Shown here piece after piece: positions 33,683 to 44,205 of a stretch of DNA of 64,000 bases. Made by a program: the position numbers and the translations under genes. Within the stretch, counting starts at the first letter, position 1, and each line of letters starts with the position of its first letter. A model generated the notes under the pieces. The model made no database searches, had not been told where the DNA came from, and worked only from the letters and a program-made list of their open reading frames with translations. This stretch comes from Crossiella sp. CA-258035 (lineage in GTDB: Bacteria > Actinomycetota > Actinomycetes > Mycobacteriales > Pseudonocardiaceae), in the NCBI RefSeq assembly GCF_030064675.1, contig NZ_CP116413.1, positions 7,469,501 to 7,533,500 of the forward strand. The letters run 5' to 3'.

Positions 33683-35056
33683 TCAGCCGCCCAGCCCGCG
33701 CAGGTAGGCGTACAGGTCGAGCACCGCGCACACCACCGGCACCACGGCGAGCACCACCGCCACCTCGAACAGCTCGGCATAGCGTCCGAGGTACGGACTC
33801 GCCTGGCGACGGCTGTGGTGCAGCCCGGCCAGCACGACCAGTCCGCCGACCACGAGCAGCACCGCACCGGCGATGGCCACCCGCCCGGACAGCAGCGGTC
33901 CGAGCGCGAGGCACACCACCCCGCACACCCCCGCGCCGAGCAACGGAACCCGTTGCCACAGCACGGGATACAGCCGCGCCCTGAGCAGGAACCCGAGCGC
34001 GAGCACCACCAGCAGCCACAGCGCGGACGTGCGGCCGCTGCGCACCAGCAGCACCTGGCAGACCACGGCCACCAGCGCGACGCCGACCAGCATGCCGGTC
34101 AGCAACCCGTGCGCCCGCGCGACCGCCTGGTACACCGCCGGTCGCGGCGGCTGCGGATCATTCCGAACAAGATCCGCGGTGGTGCGGGGCAGCACCGGCA
34201 TCGGCACCCTGGCCAGCCGGATCGCCAGCGGAGCCAGCAGCGGGGAGAACGCCAGCACCGCACCGGCCACGATCGCGGCCGCCTGGGCACCGTCGAAGGT
34301 GTCCAGCCCGGCCAGCACGCCGCCCAGCACGCCGAGCAGGCCAGTGGTCGCCGCCGCGGCGAAGACCGGCAACCCGTGCGCCGTGCCGAGGTGGCCGAGC
34401 ACCGCCCCGAACAGCAGTGCCGCGCTACCCGCCTGGATCTGGGGTGCGCCCAGGTCCAGCAGCGGGTGGCTACCGGCCAGGAGCAGAGCTCCACCGAGGA
34501 AGGAGTACGGCAGCGAAAGCGCCCCGAAGACCGCGCCGGCCACCGCGTCTCCCGCGGTCCTGGCCAACGTAGCACCGACGGCGAGTAGCAACAAACTCAC
34601 CAGGAGTGACCACAGTCCGGGCATCGGCCAGGGCGGTCCGGCCCGCAGCACCACCGCCAGGCCGAGCAGCAGCACCAGCCCGCCGACGGCCAGCCCGGCC
34701 AGCCGGGTGTGCCGCGCGCTCCAGGCCCGCCCGGCCCGGCCGGCGCCGTCGGCGATCGCGTCGACCAGGTCGTCGTACTCCAGCTCGGGCCACTCGGTGC
34801 GCCGCGAGGTCAGGTGCAGCACCTCGCCGTCCCTGATCCGGTACGAGCCCAGCGTGCGCCCGAGTTCCAGCGCCGACCCGTCACCCCGCCGCAGCAGCCA
34901 GCCGCCGTCGGCCGCACCGTCGTCAGCGAGGTGCTCACCGGCGTGCCGGAGCAGCCCCGGCACGATCTCGGCGACGCTGGACTGCTCGGGCAACGCCATG
35001 TCGATGCGCCGGTGCGGCGCGGCGACCGTCACTCGCACCAGCCCGGTCGTGGTCAT
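33683..35056 (-). CDS. eccD: Type VII secretion integral membrane protein EccD
   Basis: Main multi-spanning ESX channel subunit, 457 residues. The first about 85 residues form the cytoplasmic ubiquitin-like (YukD) domain ('VRVTVAAPHRRIDMALPEQS', 'LLRRGDGSALELGRTLGSYR'), followed by about eleven membrane helices. I use ATG 35056 with GAGG upstream rather than 35092. It is divergent from the kinase-like gene and precedes eccB. Confidence 0.95.
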   Translation of the reverse strand: MTTTGLVRVTVAAPHRRIDMALPEQSSVAEIVPGLLRHAGEHLADDGAADGGWLLRRGDGSALELGRTLGSYRIRDGEVLHLTSRRTEWPELEYDDLVDAIADGAGRAGRAWSARHTRLAGLAVGGLVLLLGLAVVLRAGPPWPMPGLWSLLVSLLLLAVGATLARTAGDAVAGAVFGALSLPYSFLGGALLLAGSHPLLDLGAPQIQAGSAALLFGAVLGHLGTAHGLPVFAAAATTGLLGVLGGVLAGLDTFDGAQAAAIVAGAVLAFSPLLAPLAIRLARVPMPVLPRTTADLVRNDPQPPRPAVYQAVARAHGLLTGMLVGVALVAVVCQVLLVRSGRTSALWLLVVLALGFLLRARLYPVLWQRVPLLGAGVCGVVCLALGPLLSGRVAIAGAVLLVVGGLVVLAGLHHSRRQASPYLGRYAELFEVAVVLAVVPVVCAVLDLYAYLRGLGG

Positions 35057-35224
35057 CGGCCTACCTCCTCGCACTGGCCGCAGCGGCAACAACCTGCCGC
35101 CCGGCGCGCACCTGTGGTCCGGCTTCCTACGATCTGGGTGAAGGCCCGGCCGGGGAACCGGGTCGGCAGCTAGCGGCCATCACCGGTGGCACCGGATGAT
35201 GTGCGAGACAGAGGGGAGCCCGGG

Positions 35225-36810
35225 ATGACCGGCAACGGCCCGCAGGAGCTGGTCCCGCTCGGCGAGGGACCGGTGGCCACGGTGTACGCCGGGATGCGCG
35301 CGGACACCGGCGAGGCGTTCGCGCTCAAGGTCTTCCCGGCCAAGCTGCCCAAGCGCACCCGCGCCGAGCTGGACCGGGAGCTGACCAGGCTGGCCGCGCT
35401 GCGGGACCGGGCGCCGGTGCTGGTCGCCGACGCGGTCGAGGACACCCCGGACGGCCGCACCGCGCTGCGGATGGAGCTGTGCTCGCAGTCCCTGCGCGAG
35501 CTGGTCGCCAGCTGCGGCAGGCTCTCGGTGCCCGACGCGCTCGCCCTCGGCCGGGCGGTGGCCACCGCGCTGGCCGCCGCGCACCGGGCCGGTCTGGTGC
35601 ACGGCGGCGTCACCCCCGGCAACCTGCTGTTCCGCCCCACCGGTGAACCCGTGCTCGCCGACCTCGGCCTCACCCTGCGCCGCGCCTACCCCCGCGACCA
35701 CCGCACCGGCATCGACTTCACCGCCCCGGAAACCCTCCGCGACGGCACCGTGGACGAACGCTCGGACCTGTACGGCCTCGGCGCCCTGCTGCACCTGGCC
35801 CTCTCCGGCGAGTCACCGCACCCCGGCGCGATCGGCGAACCGGAGGGCGAGCGGATGCTGCGCGTGCTCGGCACCCCGGTGCCGCCGCTGACCAGACCGG
35901 ACGTGCCCGAGGCGCTGACCGCGGTGGTCTCCGCGCTGCTGAGCAAGGACCCGGCGCTGCGCCCGGCCGAGGCGGCGGTGGTCTCGGGCTGGCTGGACCG
36001 GATGGGCGGGCCCGAGCCGAAGAGCGCGGGCGCGGAGGCGGCGGGACGGGGTTTCGACGACTTCGCCGGGTACGTGCCGGGCCCCTCGCCCGAGGCGCAC
36101 CGGCTGACCACCGCGCAGGCCGACTGGCCCGGCCACCCCGCCCAGACCCCCGGCGTCCGGGCGGCCGGCCACGTTGCCCAAGTCCGGCGCACCCCGCGGC
36201 CGGTCCAGGCCCCGAGCACACCGCCGCCCGCCCAGTTCCCCGCCACCCCGCCATCGGGCCACCTCGCCCGGACCGCCGAGTCCGCACCGGAGCCCCCGAC
36301 CCCCGCCACAACTCCAGACACCGCACCGGAATCCGCCCCGCCCCAGCCGCGCGGCGCCCCGCTGGTGATCTCCGGCCCGGCCCGGCCCGACCGCCCGGCC
36401 AGCCGCACCGGCTTGGTCCTCGGCGGCGTCGGCCTGGCCGCGGTGCTCGCCGTCGGCGCGGTGCTGCTGATCAACGACGACCCCGCCGAACTGGCCCTGC
36501 CCCCCGGCCCCACCCCGGCCAGCGCGCCCACCACCTCCGCGAAACCGGTGGAGATCGTGCTGGAGGAGCCCATCGTGCGCGGCAACACCGTCGAGCTGAA
36601 CTGGCGCAGCAGCGAGTCGCTGTACTTCGCCGTGGGCATGGCGGTGGAGAACGCCACGGAGAACAAGACGTTCCCGCCGCAGCAGACCACCACCTGGAAG
36701 GGTGAGGTGGAACCGAACCGCAAGTACTGCTTCGACGTCCGGGGCACCAACGGCGGCGGCGTGGTCTACAAGAGCCAGCCCAAGTCCATCAACGGCGCGG
36801 ACTGCCGCAA

Positions 36811-36814
<4 letters not shown>
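35225..36814 (+). CDS. Ser/Thr kinase-like membrane protein lacking the catalytic Asp (pseudokinase)
   Basis: 529 residues: kinase-like domain (1-260), Pro-rich linker, one membrane helix (about 395-416) and an extracellular beta-rich domain with two cysteines. The glycine loop 'PLGEGPVATVYAG', the ATP-anchoring Lys35 ('FALKVF'), Asp146 ('LADLGL') and 'APE' are present. The catalytic loop reads 'VHGGVTPGNLLF': His126-Gly127-Gly128 where active kinases have HRD, so the proton-accepting Asp is missing while the following Asn is kept. It may bind ATP or regulate other proteins without transferring phosphate. ATG 35225 has GGGGAG six bases upstream. Located between eccD and moxR in the ESX island. 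Confidence 0.9.
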
Positions 36815-37770
<956 letters not shown>

Positions 37771-37806
37771 ACCGGGGATCCTAGGCAGCACGGGTACAGC
37801 GGTCGT

Positions 37807-39066
37807 TCAGTCCCGGTACACGGCGGGCAGCTCCAGCTCGAAGATGGCGCCGCCGGCCTCGGCGTTGTACACCCGCAGCGTGCCGCCGTGCGCCTGGGCG
37901 ACCCAGCGCACGATGGCCAGGCCGAGCCCGCTGGACCCGCCGCCGCTGGTGAAGCGGTCCAGGGCCAGCTCGGCGCGTTCGGCGTCGATGCCGGGCCCCT
38001 GGTCGGCCACGGTGACCCGGTTGCCGGCCACGCTGACGTGCACCACCGCGGCCGCGCCGGGCTGGTGGCCGTGCTGCAGGGCGTTGCCGAGCAGGTTGGC
38101 CACCGCGCGCTGCACCAGCACCGGGTCGGCGTCGACCTTGCTCGGACTGGTGGTCAGCGTGATCCGCGCGCCCTCCGGCGGGGTGTCCTCGACCACGCCC
38201 GCGACCAGCTGGTCCAGCCAGATCGGCTGCCTGGCCAGCTCCTGCACCCCGGCGGCGAAGCGAGCGCGCATGAGCAGGCCGTCGATGATGCCGCCCATCC
38301 GCGCGGACAACCGCACCGCGCGCGGCAGCAGCTCGGCGTGCTGGTCCGGGTTGCGCAGCCCGGTCTCGGCCAGCGCGCGCAGCGCCGCCACTGGTTTGCG
38401 CAGGTCGTGCGCGATGTCGCCGAGCAGCGCCTCCTGCTGGGCCAGCGCGTCCACCGCGGGTCGCATGGCCCGGCCGGAGAGCACGTGCCCGGCCAGCGCG
38501 CAGGCGCCGACCAGCAGCACGGACACCCCGAGCACGATCAGCACCCGCCGGTCGTGCCTGCTCTCGGTCTCCCGCGCGTCCAGCGCGGCGACCACCGCGC
38601 CGACGTACTGCCCCGACCGGTTGCGCAGCGAGTCGGCGGTGACCCTGAGCAGCTCGCCCCCGCTGCCGCGCTGGTAGCCGGTGATCATGCTGCGGGTGTC
38701 GACGGACTGCTGGGCGAGACTGGTCAGCGTGGTCATCGGCAGCGGGGCGCAGGGCTTCTCGCTGGTGTGATTGGTCGACCACTCACCATTCTCGTCGCGG
38801 TCCAGCACGGTGAACTGCGGGCAGGCGTTGTTGATCTGGTCGTGCCCGAGTTCCTCGGTGTTGATGGTGCCGTCGTAGTCGATCAGCCTGGACACCACCG
38901 CGCTGACCCGGCGCAGGTCGGCGTCCATGTGCTGCTCGCCCTGCTGCCGGTCCTCGCGGATCACCAGGTAGGCGAACAGGATCAGCCCGGCCGCGTTGAG
39001 CGCGGTGAACAGCAGGGTGAGCAGGCGGCGGAGGCGGCGCAGCCGGTCAGCGGAAGTCGTGCTCAC
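37807..39066 (-). CDS. Two-component sensor histidine kinase
   Basis: 419-residue membrane kinase with helices at about 15-36 and 173-194 enclosing an extracellular sensor domain that holds two cysteines ('NACPQF', 'EKPCAPL'). Cytoplasmic HisKA box 'GDIAHDLRKPVAALRA' has phospho-acceptor His220; HATPase_c has 'NLLGNALQHG', 'VADQGPGI' and 'GLGLAIVRW'. There is almost no HAMP region. Its start overlaps the stop of the response regulator by four bases, so the pair is cotranslated. Confidence 0.94.
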   Translation of the reverse strand: MSTTSADRLRRLRRLLTLLFTALNAAGLILFAYLVIREDRQQGEQHMDADLRRVSAVVSRLIDYDGTINTEELGHDQINNACPQFTVLDRDENGEWSTNHTSEKPCAPLPMTTLTSLAQQSVDTRSMITGYQRGSGGELLRVTADSLRNRSGQYVGAVVAALDARETESRHDRRVLIVLGVSVLLVGACALAGHVLSGRAMRPAVDALAQQEALLGDIAHDLRKPVAALRALAETGLRNPDQHAELLPRAVRLSARMGGIIDGLLMRARFAAGVQELARQPIWLDQLVAGVVEDTPPEGARITLTTSPSKVDADPVLVQRAVANLLGNALQHGHQPGAAAVVHVSVAGNRVTVADQGPGIDAERAELALDRFTSGGGSSGLGLAIVRWVAQAHGGTLRVYNAEAGGAIFELELPAVYRD

Positions 39067-39749
39067 CCGGCGCCCAACCGGAAGCCGCGGCCGTGCACGG
39101 TGTGGATCAGCCTGGGCTCGGCCAGCTTGGCGCGCAGCCGTTTCACCACCGCGTCGACCACGTTGGACATCGGGTCGGCGCTGTTGTCCCAGCAGTGCTC
39201 GATCAGCTCACTGCGCGAGATCACCTGCCCCGCCCTGGCCAGCAGGTGCTCCAGCACCGCGAACTCCTTGTCCGAGACGGTCAGCAGCACCCCGGCCCTG
39301 CGCACCTCGCGCCGGGCGCAGTCCACCTCCAGGTCGGCGTGCCGCAGCACCGAGGGCCTGCCGCTGCCGGTGCGGCGGCACAGCGCGGACACCCGCGCGG
39401 TCAGCTCGGCCATCGCGAACGGCTTGGCCAGGTAGTCATCGCCGCCGTGCTCGAACCCGGCGACCCGGTCGGCGATCTTGTCCAGCGAGGTCAGGAACAG
39501 CACCGGGGTGGCCCAGCCCTCCTGCCGCCGCCGGTGCACGTAGGTGATGGCGTCGCCGTCGGGCAGCATCCGGTCGAAGACCACGCAGGCGTGCTCGCCC
39601 TCGCGCACCGCCCGGTCCGCGGCCGCGATGTCCGCCGCCTCCACCACCGCGAGTCCGGCCGAGCGCAGCTCCGCGACCACCGCGAACCGCAGGTCGTCGT
39701 CGTCCTCGACCACCAGAACTCGGACGGGGATCACTCCCGGTCGTGTCAT
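39063..39749 (-). CDS. OmpR/PhoB-type response regulator, partner of the adjacent kinase
   Basis: 228 residues: receiver domain with acidic pocket 'VVEDDDD', phospho-acceptor Asp59 in the unusual context 'VVFDRMLPDGD', and Lys in 'YLAKPF', then a winged-helix DNA-binding domain ('LTVSDKEFAVLEHLLARAGQ', 'VDAVVKRLRAKL'). Divergent from the SARP gene 55 bases away, so it may control that promoter. It closely resembles the response regulator at 43552. Confidence 0.94.
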   Translation of the reverse strand: MTRPGVIPVRVLVVEDDDDLRFAVVAELRSAGLAVVEAADIAAADRAVREGEHACVVFDRMLPDGDAITYVHRRRQEGWATPVLFLTSLDKIADRVAGFEHGGDDYLAKPFAMAELTARVSALCRRTGSGRPSVLRHADLEVDCARREVRRAGVLLTVSDKEFAVLEHLLARAGQVISRSELIEHCWDNSADPMSNVVDAVVKRLRAKLAEPRLIHTVHGRGFRLGAG

Positions 39750-39804
39750 GGAAACCTCATGTGGCCACAGAGATGGTGGGTGCGATGGAGAGAGGGGGCG
39801 GGGG

Positions 39805-41472
39805 ATGACGATCTTCCACATTCTGGGTCCGGTCGAGGCCCGCGACCCGGCTGGAGCGGTGCTCGAGCTCGGTGCGCGCAAGCCCGTCGCGGTGCTGGCG
39901 ACCTTGCTGCTGCACCCTAACGCGTGGGTCCGGGTTGATCGGCTGATCGAGTCGACCTGGCATGAACAGGCCGTGCCCGCCTCCGCCGAGGCCAACCTCA
40001 AGACCTACATCTGCCGCCTGCGCCGCCTGCTGCCCTCGGCGATCGAGAGCCGCCCCGGCGCCTACCGGCTGCTGGTCGCGCCGGGCGAACTGGACGCCGA
40101 CCGGGTGGCCGACCTGGCCGCCGCGGCCCGCGCCGCACTGGCCGAGGGCGCGCCGCACCGGGCGATCGCCCTGTACACCGAGGCCCTCTCCGCCTGGCGT
40201 GGCCGCCCGTTCGAGGACCTGCCCGGCGCGGAGTTCCAGTCCGCCGCGGACCGCCTGGAGGAGATCCGGCGCGACCTGCGCGAGTCGCTGGCCGAGGCGC
40301 AGCTGGCCGCGGGCGAGGCGCGGGCGGCGATCAGCGGCCTGCGCGCGCTGACCGCGGACGAGCCGCTGCGCGAGGCCGCCTGGACCCAGCTGGTGCGCGC
40401 CCTGCACGCGGCCGGCCGCCGGGCCGAGGCGCTGGCCACCTACCACCAGGCCCGCCGGGTGCTGGCCGAGGAGCTGGGCGTGGACCCGGGTCCGGCGCTG
40501 GCCGAGGCGCACCAGCAGGCGCTGGCCACTCCCGCCACCAGCCACCCGCGCCGCGAGCTGCCCAGGGACATCCCGGGTTTCACCGGCCGCGCCGCCGAAC
40601 TGACCGCGCTGGGCCAGTCCACCCCCGGCCAGACGATCGTGCTGGACGGCATGACCGGAGCGGGCAAGACCGCGCTGGCCGTGCACGCCGCCCACCGCCT
40701 GGCCGCCCGCTACCCCGACGGCCAGTTCTTCCTGGACCTGCGCGCCCACGCCGACGCGCACCCGCTCGCCCCGGCCGACGCGCTGGCCCGCCTGCTCCGC
40801 GGCCTCGGCCACACCACGGTCCCGGCCGATGCGGACGAACGCGCGGCACTGTGGCGCTCCGAGCTGTCCGGCCGCCGGGTGCTGCTGGTCCTGGACGACG
40901 CCGCCGACGAGGACCAGCTGCGCCCCCTGCTGCCCGGCGCCTCGCCCAGCCTGACCCTGGTCACCACCCGCACCCGCGACTGGCGCCTGCCCGGCGAGAC
41001 CCGGTACCGGCTGAACCCGCTGTCCCCCACCGAGTCCGCCACCCTGTTCCACGCCGCCACGGGCCGGCCGCTCACCTCGCTGACAACCGCGCTGACCGCC
41101 TGCGGCGGCAACCCCGGCGCCCTGCACGCGGTCGCCACCCAGCTCGCGATCCGTCCACAGTGGACAGCCTCGGACCTGGCCGACTGGCTCGCCTCCGCGC
41201 CGCTGGCCCCCGGCCTGACCGGCTCGTACCGGCGGTTGTCAGCGGGCGCCCGCTCAGCGTTCCACGCCCTGGCCGCCCTGCCCCCGGAGTTCGACACCCG
41301 GCAGGCGAGTCAGCAGCTGGGCCTGTCCCACCCGGAGACCCGCCGCCTGCTGGAGGAGCTGACCGACCACCACCTGCTGGAGGCCCCCGCCCCCAGCCGC
41401 TTCCAGACCCACCCACTGGTCCGCGCCCAGGCCCGCGCCACCCGCCCGCTGTCCAACACCCGCGTCGCGTGA
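39805..41472 (+). CDS. SARP/AfsR-type transcriptional activator with NB-ARC ATPase domain
   Basis: 555 residues: N-terminal winged helix (1-90), bacterial transcriptional activation domain (about 95-245, 'GVDPGPALAEAHQQAL' at its end) and an NB-ARC/STAND NTPase with P-loop GMTGAGKT (282-289) and 'RRVLLVLDDAADEDQL'. AfsR proteins normally add long TPR arrays; here the protein stops soon after the NTPase, so it is a short form. STAND NTPases switch on ligand sensing, and SARPs usually drive secondary-metabolite genes. Placed just upstream of eccE (10-base gap), it is probably part of the ESX regulatory set. ATG 39805 follows a GGGGGCGGGGG stretch. Confidence 0.9.
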   Translation: MTIFHILGPVEARDPAGAVLELGARKPVAVLATLLLHPNAWVRVDRLIESTWHEQAVPASAEANLKTYICRLRRLLPSAIESRPGAYRLLVAPGELDADRVADLAAAARAALAEGAPHRAIALYTEALSAWRGRPFEDLPGAEFQSAADRLEEIRRDLRESLAEAQLAAGEARAAISGLRALTADEPLREAAWTQLVRALHAAGRRAEALATYHQARRVLAEELGVDPGPALAEAHQQALATPATSHPRRELPRDIPGFTGRAAELTALGQSTPGQTIVLDGMTGAGKTALAVHAAHRLAARYPDGQFFLDLRAHADAHPLAPADALARLLRGLGHTTVPADADERAALWRSELSGRRVLLVLDDAADEDQLRPLLPGASPSLTLVTTRTRDWRLPGETRYRLNPLSPTESATLFHAATGRPLTSLTTALTACGGNPGALHAVATQLAIRPQWTASDLADWLASAPLAPGLTGSYRRLSAGARSAFHALAALPPEFDTRQASQQLGLSHPETRRLLEELTDHHLLEAPAPSRFQTHPLVRAQARATRPLSNTRVA

Positions 41473-41482
41473 GGAGGAACCC

Positions 41483-42838
41483 ATGCCGCAGGAACCCGCT
41501 CCCGGCTGGCCAACGGGCCTGACCACCCGCACGGCCACTCCCGCCAACCCGCCGCGTCAACCCGGCCCCCCGGCCGCGGCCCCACGGCCGCACGCCGCCG
41601 CACTGACCGGCCCGGCCTACGCGCCGCGGCCCGCGCAGCTCCCGGGTCATGCCCGGCCGCCGCACCCCACCGGCCCCCGCGTGCTCGCCGCAGCCGCTCC
41701 CACCGCACCTCGTGTGCTCGCGGCCGCTCCCCTTGATCCCCGCGTCCTCGCCGCCGCCACCCCCGCTCCCCACCCGACCCGCCCCACCCCACCCCCAGCT
41801 CCCCCGGCACCCGCGCCCCGCCGCGCCGCCATCCCCGCCCTCCGCATCCTCTGCTGGCAGCTCGCCGCCCTCACCGCCGTCCTCGCCATCGGCCGCCCCT
41901 GGCCGCTGGCCACCGCGCTCGGCGTCGGCGCCGCCCTGATCGCCTGCACCGCGATCCGGGTCCGCGGCCGCTGGCTGACCACGCTGATGGCCATCCGCCT
42001 CCGCCACCTGCTCCGCCGCCGCGCCCACGACCTCGGCGCGACCGAACACGATCCGGCCCCCCTGCTCGACCTGCTCGCCCCGGCCAGCCGGATCCGCACC
42101 GCCACCATCGGCGGGGTCGCGGCCGGCCTGCTCAGCCACCCGGACGAGCTGGTCGTGGTGCTGCGCCCGCGCGCGGCTGACCACGAGTTCCTGCGGGCCG
42201 CGGCCGCGGACGCGTTGCTGCCCGACCCCGATCCGGCGATGCCCGAGTTCGGCGCCCGGCTCGTGCTGCACACCGGACCGGCCAGGGACCGGCCGCCGCG
42301 CACCTGGCTGGCGGTGCGGGCGCTGCGCGATCCGGACGTCTTCCGGGACGAGGACCTGACCACCGCGCTGGCCAACACCGTGCGCCGGGTGCTGCGCCGC
42401 CTCACCCGCGCCGGACTGCCTGCCGACGCCCTCGCCGAGGAGGACCTGCGCGCGGTGCTGCCCGCGCTGACCCACACCGGGTCCGGCCGCGGTGAGACCC
42501 GCGAGGACTGGCGGTTCTGGCGGGCGGGCGCGGTGACCCAGGCCGGTTTCCGGCTCGCCGGGTACGCCCAACTGTCCACAGTGGACCGTGGCCCGCTGCT
42601 GCAACGACTGCTGGCCGCCGCGCCCGGCGTGGCGATCACCGTGGCCGTCACCACCGGCGAGGACCGGGAGCCCACCGCGGTGCTCCGGATCGCCGCGACC
42701 ACCGGCGCCGTGGTCGACGCGGCCGCCACCGACCTGACCTACCTGGGCGAACGCTTCGGCGTGCGCCTGGAACGACTCGACGGGCGGCACGCCCGCGCCC
42801 TCGCCGCGACCATGCCGATCGGAGGCAACCCGCTGTGA
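41483..42838 (+). CDS. eccE: Type VII secretion protein EccE
   Basis: 451-residue ESX membrane-complex component. A Pro/Ala-rich N-terminus of about 110 residues contains three near-copies of 'PRVLAAA'. Two adjacent membrane helices (about 115-160, 'ILCWQLAALTAVLAI', 'ATALGVGAALIACTAI') and a soluble domain ('LVVVLRPRAADHEFL', 'RTWLAVRALRDPDVFRDEDL') follow. This layout is the EccE pattern, though EccE is the least conserved core protein, so the call rests on layout and locus. It overlaps the LuxR gene as GTGA. Confidence 0.85.
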   Translation: MPQEPAPGWPTGLTTRTATPANPPRQPGPPAAAPRPHAAALTGPAYAPRPAQLPGHARPPHPTGPRVLAAAAPTAPRVLAAAPLDPRVLAAATPAPHPTRPTPPPAPPAPAPRRAAIPALRILCWQLAALTAVLAIGRPWPLATALGVGAALIACTAIRVRGRWLTTLMAIRLRHLLRRRAHDLGATEHDPAPLLDLLAPASRIRTATIGGVAAGLLSHPDELVVVLRPRAADHEFLRAAAADALLPDPDPAMPEFGARLVLHTGPARDRPPRTWLAVRALRDPDVFRDEDLTTALANTVRRVLRRLTRAGLPADALAEEDLRAVLPALTHTGSGRGETREDWRFWRAGAVTQAGFRLAGYAQLSTVDRGPLLQRLLAAAPGVAITVAVTTGEDREPTAVLRIAATTGAVVDAAATDLTYLGERFGVRLERLDGRHARALAATMPIGGNPL

Positions 42839-43518
42839 ACACCCAGACTCCCGTGCTCTCCCTGCTGCGCCCGGCCGACCGTACGCCCGTGGCCACCGGG
42901 GTGGACACCCAGCTCGCCACCGCCGGCCGCGAGGTGCTCATCGCCCGCCGCGGCAACACCGCGTTCCCGCGTCAGCTGGCCACCTTCCGCAAGCTCGACC
43001 ACGACAACCTGCGCCGCGGCGTGCGCTACCGGGTGCTGGTGCCCGACCGGACCCGCACCACCCCCGGCGCCTCGCTCCAGCTCAGCGCGCTGGCGCTGGC
43101 CGGGGCGGAGGTGCGCACACTGCCGGAAGTGCCGATGGACGCCTTTGTCATCGACGGCGAGGTCGCCGTGCTGCCCGCCGACCAGGCCGACGGCTACCCG
43201 GGCCGGGTGGCGATGTTCCGGCTGGCCGGGGTGGTGCGGACCACCACCGAGCTGTTCGAGCGGGTGTGGCCGGCGGCGGTGCCGCTGATCGCCTCGGAAC
43301 TGCCCGAACCCGCCGAGCTGACCATGCGCGAACGCGAGCTGCTCACCCTGCTCTTCGACGGCTGCACCGACGAGTCCGCCGCGGCCCGGATGCGGATCTC
43401 GGTGCGCACGGTCCGGCGGATGGTCTCCGACATCATGAACCGGCTCGGCGCGCGCAGCCGCTTCCAGGCCGGCGCCAAGGCCGCGGACCGGGGCTGGCTG
43501 TTGGACCGGGTCGGCTGA
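42835..43518 (+). CDS. LuxR-type HTH regulator with N-terminal TrmB/PLD-like domain
   Basis: 227 residues. The C-terminal LuxR helix-turn-helix is clear ('LTMRERELLTLLFDGCTDESAAARMRISVRTVRRMVSDIMNRLGA', in part). The N-terminal part ('LDHDNLRRGVRYRVLVPDRT', 'EVPMDAFVIDGEVAVLPAD') resembles sensor domains of TrmB-like actinobacterial regulators. Such genes often lie in secretion or metabolite clusters; the inducer is unknown. Coupled to eccE by a four-base overlap. Confidence 0.85.
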   Translation: MNTQTPVLSLLRPADRTPVATGVDTQLATAGREVLIARRGNTAFPRQLATFRKLDHDNLRRGVRYRVLVPDRTRTTPGASLQLSALALAGAEVRTLPEVPMDAFVIDGEVAVLPADQADGYPGRVAMFRLAGVVRTTTELFERVWPAAVPLIASELPEPAELTMRERELLTLLFDGCTDESAAARMRISVRTVRRMVSDIMNRLGARSRFQAGAKAADRGWLLDRVG

Positions 43519-43551
43519 ACCCGCCCGGCCGATCGGCTACTGTCGGCCACT

Positions 43552-44205
43552 GTGCGGGTACTGGTCACCGAGGATGACGAGAACCTGCGGGTAGCCGTCG
43601 AGGTTTCCTTGCGCGGCGCGGGTTTCGCCGTCGACGCCGCCACCGACCTGCCGGCGGCCGACGAAGCGCTCAGCGTCAACGCCTATGACTGCGCGGTGTT
43701 CGACCGCATGCTGCCCGCCGGTGACTCCCTCAGCTACGTCACGGCCCGGCGCGCGGCCGGCTGGCCGGTGCCGGTGCTGTTCCTGACCGGCCGGGACAGC
43801 GTCGCCGACCGCATCGACGGCCTGGCCAGCGGCGATGACTACCTGGTCAAACCGTTCGCGATGATCGAGCTGGTGGTCCGGGTGCGCAGCCTGTGCCGCC
43901 GCACCGGCCTGGCCCCGGCCCCGGCGCTGCGCCACGGCGACCTGGAACTGGACCCGGCCCGGCACGAGATCCGCCGCGCCGGCGCCCGGCTGGAGCTGAC
44001 CGGCAAGGAGTTCGCGGTGCTGCACCGCCTGCTGCTGGCCGGCGGCGGCACGGTCAGCCGCGCCGAGCTGATCGCCGCGGCCTGGGACGAGCTGGTCGCG
44101 CCCGCCTCCAACGTGCTGGACGTGGTGATCGCCCAGCTCCGCCGCAAGCTCGGCCCCCCGCCGCTGCTGCACACGGTGAAGGGCACCGGATACTTCCTCC
44201 GGTGA
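43552..44205 (+). CDS. OmpR-type response regulator without adjacent kinase
   Basis: 217 residues from GTG 43552: receiver with 'VTEDDEN', phospho-acceptor Asp51 ('AVFDRMLPAGD') and Lys in 'YLVKPF', then a winged helix ('LTGKEFAVLHRLLLAGGG', 'VVIAQLRRKL'). It is a clear paralogue of the regulator at 39063 (same FDRMLP motif and spacing) but has no kinase of its own, so it may share the kinase at 37807. It overlaps the phosphatase gene by GTGA. Confidence 0.93.
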   Translation: MRVLVTEDDENLRVAVEVSLRGAGFAVDAATDLPAADEALSVNAYDCAVFDRMLPAGDSLSYVTARRAAGWPVPVLFLTGRDSVADRIDGLASGDDYLVKPFAMIELVVRVRSLCRRTGLAPAPALRHGDLELDPARHEIRRAGARLELTGKEFAVLHRLLLAGGGTVSRAELIAAAWDELVAPASNVLDVVIAQLRRKLGPPPLLHTVKGTGYFLR

